From Mycobacterium pseudokansasii (GTDB taxonomy: Bacteria > Actinomycetota > Actinomycetes > Mycobacteriales > Mycobacteriaceae), in assembly GCF_900566075.1 (NCBI RefSeq), contig NZ_UPHU01000001.1:4092325-4156324 (forward strand): a stretch of 64,000 bases of DNA, read 5' to 3'. The notes below the pieces were generated by a model. That model had not been told where the DNA came from, did no database searches, and was given only the letters and a program-made list of their open reading frames with translations. Shown piece after piece: positions 57,701-64,000 of this stretch. How positions within the stretch are numbered: position 1 is the stretch's first letter; every line of letters starts with the position of its first letter. The position numbers and the translations under genes were made by a program.

Positions 57701-57790
57701 CAGACTGAGTTAAATCACGACCTAGAGGTCTCGGATCTTCTCGGCGGGGCCTCCGTTGCCGACATTTTGGCGCAGCTTGGCGCACAGTGA
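54722..57790 (+). CDS. mbtD: Polyketide synthase MbtD: AT-KR-ACP
   Basis: A PKS lacking its own ketosynthase, paired with MbtC; 1022 residues (Rv2381c about 1004). The acyltransferase domain has VFPGQGSQRPGMG and GHSQGEIAAAYVSG, with nucleophile Ser191. A central ketoreductase domain carries the NADP loop IIGGTGNLGLEF, the SSAAATIGG segment with YAAANRMLDAMA, and VSVQWGQW. The C-terminal ACP carries the phosphopantetheine Ser983 in AIGLDSLQALE. The product fits a malonyl extension reduced to a beta-hydroxy unit. The start is GTG 54722, directly behind mbtC. It ends tail-to-tail with the mbtH remnant. Confidence 0.92.
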   Translation: MTPLTYRLPNGTVPVLLSSDTPDLLRHEAAALLSYAADHPDVAPQAIAGMLFRTRTARRHRALAMVADRGDLVEALQAVVSDREHPLLVRTNTPATIRRRAYVFPGQGSQRPGMGRLLYESMPAFRAEADRCAAAFATQFSDSPLDYLLDEGFSAGDRAGVVQPALFTHMAGLAALWRSFGIVPNVTIGHSQGEIAAAYVSGAMTLEDAVRVVGIRAQAADQFASGDYAMAVVAAGRDTCEEILARSPGWAQLSVVNSPAMVGISGDREMVQGIVDTFTQRGTFARIIRVHYPAHTSLINELGAKVRVAMQRQLQNPKFLDTEIDCLGATLGGPMTPDLPIDQYWFWNLRNTVRFDKAIAAAVQRDVDTFVELAEHPTLQLAIHENLATQSDDRPRMVVGTTDRAAAGLDQFTRNLAQLALDDLDYSWDCLGTSSGGPISLPLLDFPNTCMHQTRLWLPYEDVQARHARQTPSTASVAVAEGQGPIPKTTPARRLAEDWVRLSQRSLLPPRAIAIADHTGCCADLVSAVCMAAGELGAAACLIGGENTVAQGHLDAQVILIPQSPALGDRAAAAEVATFFGNRTWWPALSDGVSDCWLVTVAGEAVVADDVPPDPVHAAASAGFRCIGAEHLDVRFRHLDLPAGLTTAESADAILAAVHTPEEPELAFRNGGLYAKRLVENETRDADSGTAPPEHALIIGGTGNLGLEFCDHFAHHGARRITLVSRSGETAAVAARLQQIRSATPAQIRVTSCDVGDPAAVSQLASANRDAPTDLIIHAAVDAYAVIEYADITAEKANQALRAKVVGISRILQAFPRTDNCRVVLCSSAAATIGGRGQVLYAAANRMLDAMAHRFRAQGLDCVSVQWGQWVHHDLDAAGRARLSRIGVLPMSSGDAITMGLASFRHNVVVAAFDFDRARPVLEMLGYGPLVSQLSPPLVETGASAERTELPRQLIHLLAEVTGVDRAETIDVTVPMVAIGLDSLQALELRRRVQTELNHDLEVSDLLGGASVADILAQLGAQ

Positions 57791-57832
57791 ACATGGCTGC
57801 CGAGCGAATCTCGGCTGAATCTGTTGTGGGGT

Positions 57833-57986
57833 CATTACCTCGCGCAAATTCTTCGCGCGCACGTCAGTCCGGTTCTCGTCAACGTACGAAAAGCAATTCG
57901 CGCGGGTGCCACAGACTGTGCTGTTCCTCGTCGTTACCCACGAGGTAGAACGTGCCGTTGTCGTCATCGAACGGACTGGTACTCAC
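57833..57986 (-). pseudogene. mbtH: MbtH remnant with internal deletion and frameshift
   Basis: A GTG at 57986, inside the end of mbtG, opens a 35-codon frame: STSPFDDDNGTFYLVGNDEE then QHSLWHPRELLFVR and a TGA at 57879. The first 26 residues match MbtH-like proteins, which chaperone NRPS adenylation domains. In the next frame CFSYVDENRTDVRAKNLREV, the normal C-terminal part, follows. About 18-20 residues between SLW and the CFSYV part, including the conserved tryptophan region, are missing. M. tuberculosis has mbtG followed by intact mbtH. The remnant cannot encode a working chaperone. Confidence 0.85.
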
Positions 57987-59253
57987 CGCTTCTTCCAATC
58001 GGTCGGTCCTCGACGCCCATCTCGGCGCCCAGCACCCGGTCGGACAGCAGCCCCAGGCAGCTCAAGTTGGGAAATCCCGGACCCTCATTTACACCGGATA
58101 GATTGGGCAAGAACAGTTTCGGGGCGACTCCGACGACAGCCAAGTCATACCCGATGGCCTCCTCCAGCCGCGCACATGTCAACGGCTCGCCAACTTCGAG
58201 CTCCAGCAGATCGACAGCGGCCCGGCTCAATAGCGGCATAAACCACAGCGGATCTGCACCGGATCCGTCGATGACGAGATCGAAGCGATGAAGGGTCTCG
58301 CGCGGTTCACCGCAGTTGTCGGTGCAGAGCGTGATCCAAATTCGGCCGTCGTTTTCGACCACGCCACCAACGCGCCCGCGCAAATGGCGGATCCTCTCGT
58401 CGGCCAGTAGCGCCTCCTGAACCCGCGCAGAAAAGACCCCGCGGTCGGTGCGGGCAATACAGTCCCGCCGTTCGGCTCGGCTGAGGCTGTTCCACCCGGT
58501 GGGGTCGGAAAACAGCGAGTTCTCGAAGAAACCCTCCCCCCGGGTGAAGAGGGTTGCTTGCGGGGAAATCGCCGTGATCGCCGACACCCGGTGATGGAAC
58601 AGCTCGTTGAGAACCGACGCCGCGGTCTCTCCACCGCCGATGACCGCGACATTTTCCGCAACAATGCGCTCGTGTCGCCCGGCTCGCTCCCAGAACTGCG
58701 CGATCGACAACAGTCCCGGAGCACCGGAAAGCATGGACCGTTCCGGCTGACCCGGACCGGTAACCATCAGCGTCTCGGCCGACAAGCTCGACTCACGGGT
58801 GTGCAGTACCCAATGCGATTCGTTGGCCGAAATCTGAACTACTTCACCGCGAACAACTTTCATTGCCACTCGGTCGGCGACCCAACGCAGATACTCGGCC
58901 CAGGTATCGTGTGTCGGAGCCGGCCTGCCCCGGTCGATCCAGCCGACAAGTTGGTCCGTAGCGACCAGATATGACTGCCAGCTAAACCGCATCATTCGTT
59001 CGTCGAGTTCGGCATTGCGCCCTGGAACCAGCGCCGACCGATACGGGAAGCCGACGTCCTTTTCCGGGCTTGTGCCCAGCCGCTGCCGGCCGTCCGTCCA
59101 GCCGCCCCCGGCCCGCCAATTGGCCGCCACGCCGGCGCGTTCGACGGCGACGACGTCGCCCACCTCAATGCCCATGTCCCGCAGCGTCGCGGCCTTCGCA
59201 GCCACCGCCACCGCCTTCGCGCCTGCCCCGACAACCGCGAGCATCGTGTTCAT
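57964..59253 (-). CDS. mbtG: Lysine N6-hydroxylase MbtG
   Basis: An FAD- and NADPH-dependent monooxygenase that hydroxylates the lysine side chain for the hydroxamates of mycobactin. I chose ATG 59253 (MNTMLAVVGAGAKAV), which matches Rv2378c; an in-frame ATG at 59298 adds 15 unrelated residues. The length is 429 residues. Residues 9-11 belong to the FAD-binding glycine loop, and VAVIGGGETAASVLNELF is the NADPH loop. GTSPEKDVGFPYRSALVPG and TLFTRGEGFFENSLFSDPT are family stretches. It shares the divergent promoter region (59254-59435) with mbtA, with two iron boxes. Confidence 0.95.
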   Translation of the reverse strand: MNTMLAVVGAGAKAVAVAAKAATLRDMGIEVGDVVAVERAGVAANWRAGGGWTDGRQRLGTSPEKDVGFPYRSALVPGRNAELDERMMRFSWQSYLVATDQLVGWIDRGRPAPTHDTWAEYLRWVADRVAMKVVRGEVVQISANESHWVLHTRESSLSAETLMVTGPGQPERSMLSGAPGLLSIAQFWERAGRHERIVAENVAVIGGGETAASVLNELFHHRVSAITAISPQATLFTRGEGFFENSLFSDPTGWNSLSRAERRDCIARTDRGVFSARVQEALLADERIRHLRGRVGGVVENDGRIWITLCTDNCGEPRETLHRFDLVIDGSGADPLWFMPLLSRAAVDLLELEVGEPLTCARLEEAIGYDLAVVGVAPKLFLPNLSGVNEGPGFPNLSCLGLLSDRVLGAEMGVEDRPIGRSGEYQSVR

Positions 59254-59356
59254 CGTGGACCCGACGACCGCGCTGAACGGTGGGGACGGTCGTGGCATTC
59301 CGAGTCCGCCTGCACGCCGCCGAGTGATGCGCGGCCCACCACACCACCTCCACTGC

Positions 59357-59396
59357 TTAGCTCAGGCTGCCCTAACTTCGTGTTAGGCTACCCTAC
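59357..59396. promoter_or_regulatory. Tandem IdeR-type iron boxes between mbtG and mbtA
   Basis: Box 1 (59357-59375, TTAGCTCAGGCTGCCCTAA) matches 15 of 19 and box 2 (59378-59396, TCGTGTTAGGCTACCCTAC) 14 of 19 positions of the IdeR consensus. They are 21 bp apart centre to centre and end 39 bp before mbtA. In M. tuberculosis the mbtA-mbtB divergent promoter is IdeR-controlled; here the same control appears between mbtA and mbtG. Confidence 0.75.
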
Positions 59397-59435
59397 GTCC
59401 GAGGGGCAGGACACGTTCGACCCAGGGGGCATTAC

Positions 59436-61073
59436 GTGCCAGTTACTTCTGTCCAGCCGCCGCAACCGGCGTCGCTGTCGGGATTCGTCCCCTTTCCTCC
59501 AGAACGGGCAGCGAGATACCGGGAAGGCGGGTACTGGAGCGGTCACACAGTTGATGCGCTGTTACGGCGGGCCGCGTCGACATGGCCGGACCGCGTTGCT
59601 GTGGTCGATGACGCCGGCAGCCATACCTACTCCGAACTCGACGGACTCGCGGACCGAGCCGCCGCGGGCATAGCCGGTCTCGGTATTGCGCCCACCGACC
59701 GGGTGTTGCTGCAGTTGCCGAATACGCGCCAGTTCGCCGTGGCGCTGTTCGGCCTGCTGCGTGCCGGGGCCATTCCAGTGATGTGCCTGCCCGGGCACCG
59801 GTTCGCCGAACTCAACCACTTCGTCGAGGTCAGTGGCGCGGTCGGCCTCGTCCTCGCCGAGACGGCGGGCGGATTCGACTACCGCGTGCTTGCCCAACAG
59901 TTGGTGGCGGCGCACCCGCAGCTGCGCCACGTCATCATCGACGGGAATGGCGGTCCTTTCCTGTCGTGGTCGGCATTGCCCGGCGGCCAGCCACCCGAAT
60001 TCGCGGCCGACACCACCGCACCGGCCTTGCTGCTGGTGTCGGGGGGCACCACGGGCACCCCGAAGCTCATCCCACGCACCCATGACGATTACGTCTACAA
60101 CGCCACCGCCAGTGCCGAGCTGTGCGGACTGACCTGCGATGACGTCTATCTGGTGGCCCTGCCGGCCGCCCACAACTTCGCGTTGGCATGCCCCGGCATT
60201 CTCGGGACGCTCAGTGCCGGCGGCACCGTCGTGTTCGGCACCGATCCCAGCCCGGAAGCCGCGTTCGCCACGATCGAGCGTCACGGCGTTACCGTGACGG
60301 CCTTGGTGCCGGCCCTGGCCAAATTGTGGGCCCAAGCCTGCCATTGGGAGCCGGTGACTCCAAAGACGCTGCGGCTCCTGCAAGTTGGCGGGTCCAAGCT
60401 GGAGCCTGAGGATGCCCGCGCGGTTCGGGCGGCGTTGACCCCGGGCCTGCAGCAGGTGTTCGGGATGGCGGAGGGACTGGTGAACTTCACCCGGCTCCAC
60501 GATCCTGCGGAAGTGGTCGAGCACACCCAGGGGCGACCGTTGGGCGCCGCCGATGAACTCCGCATTGTCGACGCCGACGGAGTACCGGTGCCTCCCGGTT
60601 GTGAAGGCGAACTATTGACCCGGGGCCCATACACGATCAACGGCTATTTTCGGGCCGCAGATGTCAACGAACTCTGCTTCGATCCCGACGGCTTCTATCG
60701 CAGCGGGGACCTGGTCCGCCTTCGCCAGGACGGCTACCTGGTGGTCACCGGGCGGGTCAAAGACGTCATCTGCCGTGCCGGCGAAACCATTTCCGCCCGC
60801 GACCTCGAAGAGCATCTGCTCAGCCACCCGGGGATCTGGTCAGCTGCGGCAATTCCGCTGCCGAATCCGATTCTAGGCGAAACAATCTGTGCTGCAGTTG
60901 TTTTCGTCGGCCAGCCAGTCACCCTTGCCGAACTGAACGGCTACCTCGACGAGCGCGGCGTGGCTACCCACGCCCGGCCCGACCTGTTGTTGCCGCTGAC
61001 ATCACTGCCCACCACGCCGGTCGGCAAGATCGACAAGAACGCCATCGCGCGCCAGGCTCTCGCGCGGCGATAG
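59436..61073 (+). CDS. mbtA: Salicyl-AMP ligase MbtA
   Basis: A stand-alone adenylating enzyme that activates salicylate with ATP and loads it onto the aryl carrier domain of MbtB. The length is 545 residues (Rv2384 about 565). The P-loop is LLVSGGTTGTPKLIPRTHDD. VALPAAHNFALACPGIL, FGMAEGLVNFTRL and FYRSGDLVRLRQDGYLVVTG are typical of aryl-acid ligases (EntE/DhbE/MbtA). The C-terminal catalytic lysine region is VGKIDKNAI. The start is GTG 59436 with GGGGG 8 nt upstream, just behind the tandem iron boxes. Confidence 0.95.
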   Translation: MPVTSVQPPQPASLSGFVPFPPERAARYREGGYWSGHTVDALLRRAASTWPDRVAVVDDAGSHTYSELDGLADRAAAGIAGLGIAPTDRVLLQLPNTRQFAVALFGLLRAGAIPVMCLPGHRFAELNHFVEVSGAVGLVLAETAGGFDYRVLAQQLVAAHPQLRHVIIDGNGGPFLSWSALPGGQPPEFAADTTAPALLLVSGGTTGTPKLIPRTHDDYVYNATASAELCGLTCDDVYLVALPAAHNFALACPGILGTLSAGGTVVFGTDPSPEAAFATIERHGVTVTALVPALAKLWAQACHWEPVTPKTLRLLQVGGSKLEPEDARAVRAALTPGLQQVFGMAEGLVNFTRLHDPAEVVEHTQGRPLGAADELRIVDADGVPVPPGCEGELLTRGPYTINGYFRAADVNELCFDPDGFYRSGDLVRLRQDGYLVVTGRVKDVICRAGETISARDLEEHLLSHPGIWSAAAIPLPNPILGETICAAVVFVGQPVTLAELNGYLDERGVATHARPDLLLPLTSLPTTPVGKIDKNAIARQALARR

Positions 61074-61155
61074 CTCCACGGTTCCCGACGAGGCGGGCGT
61101 CGCACATTCAAAGCTGCCATTGACTAATGTCACCATTTGGTATTGACTGCGATTC

Positions 61156-62145
61156 ATGACGGACGTCGTTCCGGCTCGCGGGTCATTGCGGTCCCGCACT
61201 GCGGTAGCAGTAAGCACGGTGATCATGCCGACGATCACCGGCGCGATACCGCCGGAGCGCGCCTGGGGGATGTGGCTGACGCGTCAGCTCATCACCCGAC
61301 TCATGGGAACGTTCGGGCCCTCGTTGGCCGGTACCCGGGTCGAATACGTCGATTCCGTGTTGCCAGACGGTCGCCGGGTCCGCGGCGAATGGGTAGTCGG
61401 GCCCCACACGCCGACGACGCGTTGGTCGACCGGTGCCATCTACTACGTGCACGGCAGCGGCTACACGATGTGCTCACCCCGGACACACCGGCGGCTGACG
61501 TCGTGGCTGTCGTCGCTGACCGGACTGCCGGTGTTCTGCGTCGACTACCGCCTGGCGCCGCGTTACCGGTTCCCCACCGCCGCCGACGACGTGCGTGCCG
61601 GCTGGGACTGGCTACCGGGAGCATCTGGATTGCCGCCGGAACGCGTTGTGATCGTTGCCGATTCGGCCGGAGGACATCTGTCGGTCGACATGTTGCTGCA
61701 GCCCGACGTCGCCGCTAGACCGCCGGCGTCGCTGGTGCTGTTCTCACCGCTGATCGACCTCACGTTCGCGCTGTCGGCCGAGCGTGAGCAGCTACGGCCC
61801 GATCCAGCCGTCCGGGCCGCCGCCGCAGCGCGCGTCGTCGGCCTTTATCACGCCGGCGTCGACCCCAGCCATCACCGCATCAGACTCGACGTTGCCGGCG
61901 GACCCGTTCTGCCGAATACGCTGATCCAGGCCGGGGAGGCCGAGATACTGGAGGCCGACGCGCGTCGACTCGCCGCTGACATTCGCGCCGCCGGCGGCAG
62001 TTGTGAGTTGCAGGTGTGGCCCGATCAGATGCACGTTTTCCAGGCGCTGCCGCGGATGGCTCCCGAAGCAGCCAAGGCCATGGCATACGCCTCGCAATTC
62101 ATTGCAAACTCGTTGCTGGACAACGCTGATGCCGAGGCCGTCTGA
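61156..62145 (+). CDS. mbtJ: MbtJ, alpha/beta-hydrolase (hormone-sensitive lipase type)
   Basis: A putative acetyl-hydrolase/esterase found behind mbtA in mycobacteria (Rv2385, 306 residues); its role in mycobactin synthesis is not established. The oxyanion motif is HGSGYTMCSPRTHRRL (HGSG at residues 99-102), and the nucleophile elbow is VADSAGGHLSVD. The C-terminal WPDQMHVFQALPRM holds the probable His. The ATG at 61156 gives 329 residues. An in-frame ATG at 61225 (MPTITGAIPPE) corresponds better to the M. tuberculosis start, giving 306 residues; neither has a clear ribosome site. It lies 82 bp after mbtA. Confidence 0.9.
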   Translation: MTDVVPARGSLRSRTAVAVSTVIMPTITGAIPPERAWGMWLTRQLITRLMGTFGPSLAGTRVEYVDSVLPDGRRVRGEWVVGPHTPTTRWSTGAIYYVHGSGYTMCSPRTHRRLTSWLSSLTGLPVFCVDYRLAPRYRFPTAADDVRAGWDWLPGASGLPPERVVIVADSAGGHLSVDMLLQPDVAARPPASLVLFSPLIDLTFALSAEREQLRPDPAVRAAAAARVVGLYHAGVDPSHHRIRLDVAGGPVLPNTLIQAGEAEILEADARRLAADIRAAGGSCELQVWPDQMHVFQALPRMAPEAAKAMAYASQFIANSLLDNADAEAV

Positions 62146-62146
62146 G

Positions 62147-63007
62147 ATGCTGGGGCCGCTGGACAAGCTGCTGGGTAGGTCGAAAGCCACCACCCACGGC
62201 GCCTCGGCCGTCGTGACCGGTGCCGGCAGCGGAATCGGGGCGGCATTCGCTTTGGAGCTCGGCCGCCGCGGCGGCGCGGTGGTCTGTAGTGACATCGACG
62301 AGGCCGCCGCCCAGCGAACCGTTGACACGCTGATCGAACGGGGCGCGCGAGCCATCGCGGTCCGCTGCGACGTGTCTCGGGTCGAGGAGGTCTATTCCTT
62401 GGCCGAGCAGTCGCAATCCTGGTTCGGCGCGCCGCCCACGCTGGTGATCAACAATGCCGGAGTCGGTGCCGGCGGCGCCCCCGTCGGCGAGGTGCCCCTT
62501 GATGATTGGCAATGGGTGCTGGGGATCAACCTGTGGGGACCCATCCACGGCTGCCATGTGTTCACTCCCATCCTGCGCCATGCCGAGCCGTCGCGAACCC
62601 CACGCGGCATCATCAACGTCGCCTCCGCCGCCGCGTTCGCCGCGGCCGCCGGCATGGCACCTTACAACGTCAGCAAGGCCGGCGTACTTTCGCTGTCGGA
62701 GACGCTGGCAGCCGAATTATCGGGGACTGCAGTCAAAGTCACGGTTTTGTGTCCGACTTTCGTCAAGACCAGCATCGTCGAATCCGGCCGCATCAGCGAG
62801 GAATCCAGTGAGCTTGCCGCCAAACTGATGCGCTGGACCGGGTTTTCGGCTGCCAAGGTCGCACGCGTCTGCCTGGATGCCCATGACCGGGGTGATCTGT
62901 ACTGCATGCCCCAACTCGATGCCAAGCTCGGCTGGAACGTCAAACGCCTGGCACCGGGCACATATACCCGTGCGGTCGGTCTGATCTCGCGGAAAACCAT
63001 GCCCTGA
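62147..63007 (+). CDS. Short-chain dehydrogenase/reductase
   Basis: A 286-residue classical SDR. The cofactor motif is VVTGAGSGIGAAFAL, the structural NNAGVGAG lies about 90 residues further on, and the catalytic region is NVASAAAFAAAAGMAPYNVSK, with Ser, Tyr and Lys in the usual spacing. CSDIDEAAAQ after the second beta strand (an Asp) suggests NAD(H) preference. The start ATG 62147 lies 1 nt after the mbtJ stop, so it is co-transcribed with mbtA-mbtJ. This gene does not belong to the M. tuberculosis mbt locus. The substrate is unknown. Confidence 0.88.
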   Translation: MLGPLDKLLGRSKATTHGASAVVTGAGSGIGAAFALELGRRGGAVVCSDIDEAAAQRTVDTLIERGARAIAVRCDVSRVEEVYSLAEQSQSWFGAPPTLVINNAGVGAGGAPVGEVPLDDWQWVLGINLWGPIHGCHVFTPILRHAEPSRTPRGIINVASAAAFAAAAGMAPYNVSKAGVLSLSETLAAELSGTAVKVTVLCPTFVKTSIVESGRISEESSELAAKLMRWTGFSAAKVARVCLDAHDRGDLYCMPQLDAKLGWNVKRLAPGTYTRAVGLISRKTMP

Positions 63008-63038
63008 ATACCCGTTGTCCGGACGGAAGGAGCCTCCG

Positions 63039-63959
63039 GTGGCCATTGACATGGAAACCATGCTCGCCAAAATCAAGGACCGCCAGTGGGCGCTTGCCGA
63101 CATCGATTGGGACGCACCCGGCGCCGACACCATCAGTGCCGAATTTCGGCCCAAACTCAAGGCGTTCATGGCCGATTTGTGCTGGATCGAAAACATCGGC
63201 GCCCGTGGATTTGCAGCGCTGGCCAAGAAGGCGCCCGACCTCACCATTGCCGAGATCTACCGGTATTTCCACGCCGAAGAGCAGCGCCACGCCAACGCGG
63301 AGCTGGCCCTGATGAAGCGCTGGGGAATGCTCGACGACGGCGAATTGCCCAAGCCCAACGTCAACATCCGGTTGGCCATCGAATGGCTCGACACCTACGC
63401 CGACGGCATGCCGCTGTCAGTGCTGGGCACCGTCATCCCGATGCTCGAGGTAGCGCTTGACGGCGCCCTGCTGAAATTCCTGCTGGACAGCGTCGAGGAC
63501 CCGGTGTGCCACCAGGTCTTCGAGAAGATCAACAATGACGAGTCACGGCACATAGCAGTCGATTTCGAGGTGCTCGAGATGATCGGTCACGCGACAGCGC
63601 GCCGACTGGCTATCGAGTTCGTCGGCAACGTCGCCTCGCCGGGCCTGATCATCGGCGCGCTCATGTACATACCCCTGCTCAATCGGGTACGCAACGAGAT
63701 GGCGGGCATGGGCATGGAACCGGAGCGGTTGTACAACGCGGTCAAGCGCTTCAAGCAGCTGGGAGAGCGGAGCGCGAAAACGCCCCGGGTTCCGGCGTAT
63801 AAGGTGCTCAAGCGGCACGCCGCGATGGTGGTCAACCCGCGTCATCCCTATCATCTGTTCGCCAATTCCATGGTGTGGCTGTCGGATCGCTACCCCAGGC
63901 CGCTCCTGAAGCCCGTTCCCAGCTGGTTCAAAGAACTCACCCACAACCCGGCCGCGTGA
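63039..63959 (+). CDS. Ferritin-like diiron protein, function unknown
   Basis: A 306-residue, mostly helical protein with two ExxH iron-binding motifs: EEQRH (residues 80-84) and DESRHIAVDFE (Glu168, His171). This is the pattern of ferritin-like diiron oxygenases (AurF-like and related families). The start is GTG 63039 with AAGGAG 6 nt upstream; an ATG at 63015 is less likely. It lies 31 bp after the SDR and 2 bp before a probable flavoprotein, so all are in one operon downstream of mbtJ. An N-oxygenase, desaturase or hydroxylase activity is possible; none can be chosen from sequence. Confidence 0.82.
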   Translation: MAIDMETMLAKIKDRQWALADIDWDAPGADTISAEFRPKLKAFMADLCWIENIGARGFAALAKKAPDLTIAEIYRYFHAEEQRHANAELALMKRWGMLDDGELPKPNVNIRLAIEWLDTYADGMPLSVLGTVIPMLEVALDGALLKFLLDSVEDPVCHQVFEKINNDESRHIAVDFEVLEMIGHATARRLAIEFVGNVASPGLIIGALMYIPLLNRVRNEMAGMGMEPERLYNAVKRFKQLGERSAKTPRVPAYKVLKRHAAMVVNPRHPYHLFANSMVWLSDRYPRPLLKPVPSWFKELTHNPAA

Positions 63960-63961
63960 TC

Positions 63962-64000
63962 ATGGCATCCGACCACACCTATGCGACGCTCATTGTCGGA
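63962..64000 (+). CDS. Start of a probable flavoprotein, cut by the window end
   Basis: Only 13 codons are present: MASDHTYATLIVG. A beta strand ending in LIVG at this distance from the N-terminus is typical of FAD-binding Rossmann folds (GxGxxG would follow). The start is 2 nt after the preceding stop. A flavin monooxygenase partner for the SDR and the diiron protein is a guess. Confidence 0.4.
   Translation, partial: MASDHTYATLIVG

Overview
The window is a high-G+C actinobacterial chromosome segment, almost certainly from a Mycobacterium. The left 17.4 kb keeps the gene order of the M. tuberculosis Rv2360c-Rv2376c region (Rv2360c, uppS, recO, amiA2, era, Rv2365c, corC-like, ybeY, phoH1, rsmE, dnaJ2, hrcA, Rv2375, cfp2). 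The species cannot be named from the sequence alone. Comparisons with M. tuberculosis rest on remembered family sequences, not on a search.

Layout. (1) 1-17.4 kb: a housekeeping block, mostly on the minus strand. It is interrupted by a P450/methyltransferase/NTF2-fold island (8.6-11.6 kb) where M. tuberculosis has Rv2369c-Rv2371, and by an ECF41-type sigma factor next to a frameshifted carboxymuconolactone-decarboxylase gene (15.4-16.9 kb). (2) 17.6-19.0 kb: an orphan SagB/McbC-like dehydrogenase. (3) 19.3-31.5 kb: a co-directional nitrate-to-ammonium supercluster, narGHJI-narK-nirBD-hemD-like regulator. M. tuberculosis keeps these genes at three separate loci. (4) 31.9-38.6 kb: a nest of four insertion-sequence families: an intact-looking IS256 element, a nonsense-interrupted IS30 element, a frameshifted and truncated IS21 element, and an IS630 element whose two reading frames meet at CCC-TGA. 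(5) 38.6-64 kb: a mycobactin-type siderophore locus in a non-canonical order.

The siderophore locus has an NRPS operon (mbtE, mbtF, mbtB) on the minus strand. Divergent from it runs a plus-strand set: an IucB/MbtK-type N-acyltransferase, a free-standing thioesterase, mbtC and mbtD. Next come minus-strand mbtG with a broken mbtH, then plus-strand mbtA, mbtJ, a short-chain dehydrogenase, a ferritin-like diiron protein and the start of a probable flavoprotein. Matches to the IdeR iron box lie at all three control points: between mbtE and the acyltransferase, in front of the thioesterase, and as a tandem pair between mbtG and mbtA. mbtB ends exactly at the IS630 target site and has no thioesterase domain. 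mbtH carries an internal deletion with a frameshift. The locus may therefore be partly decayed, or may depend on a free thioesterase and an MbtH from elsewhere.

The two observations I rate highest are the rearranged, IS-damaged mycobactin locus with its duplicated iron-box promoter and extra enzymes, and the candidate +1 frameshift site in the IS630 transposase.
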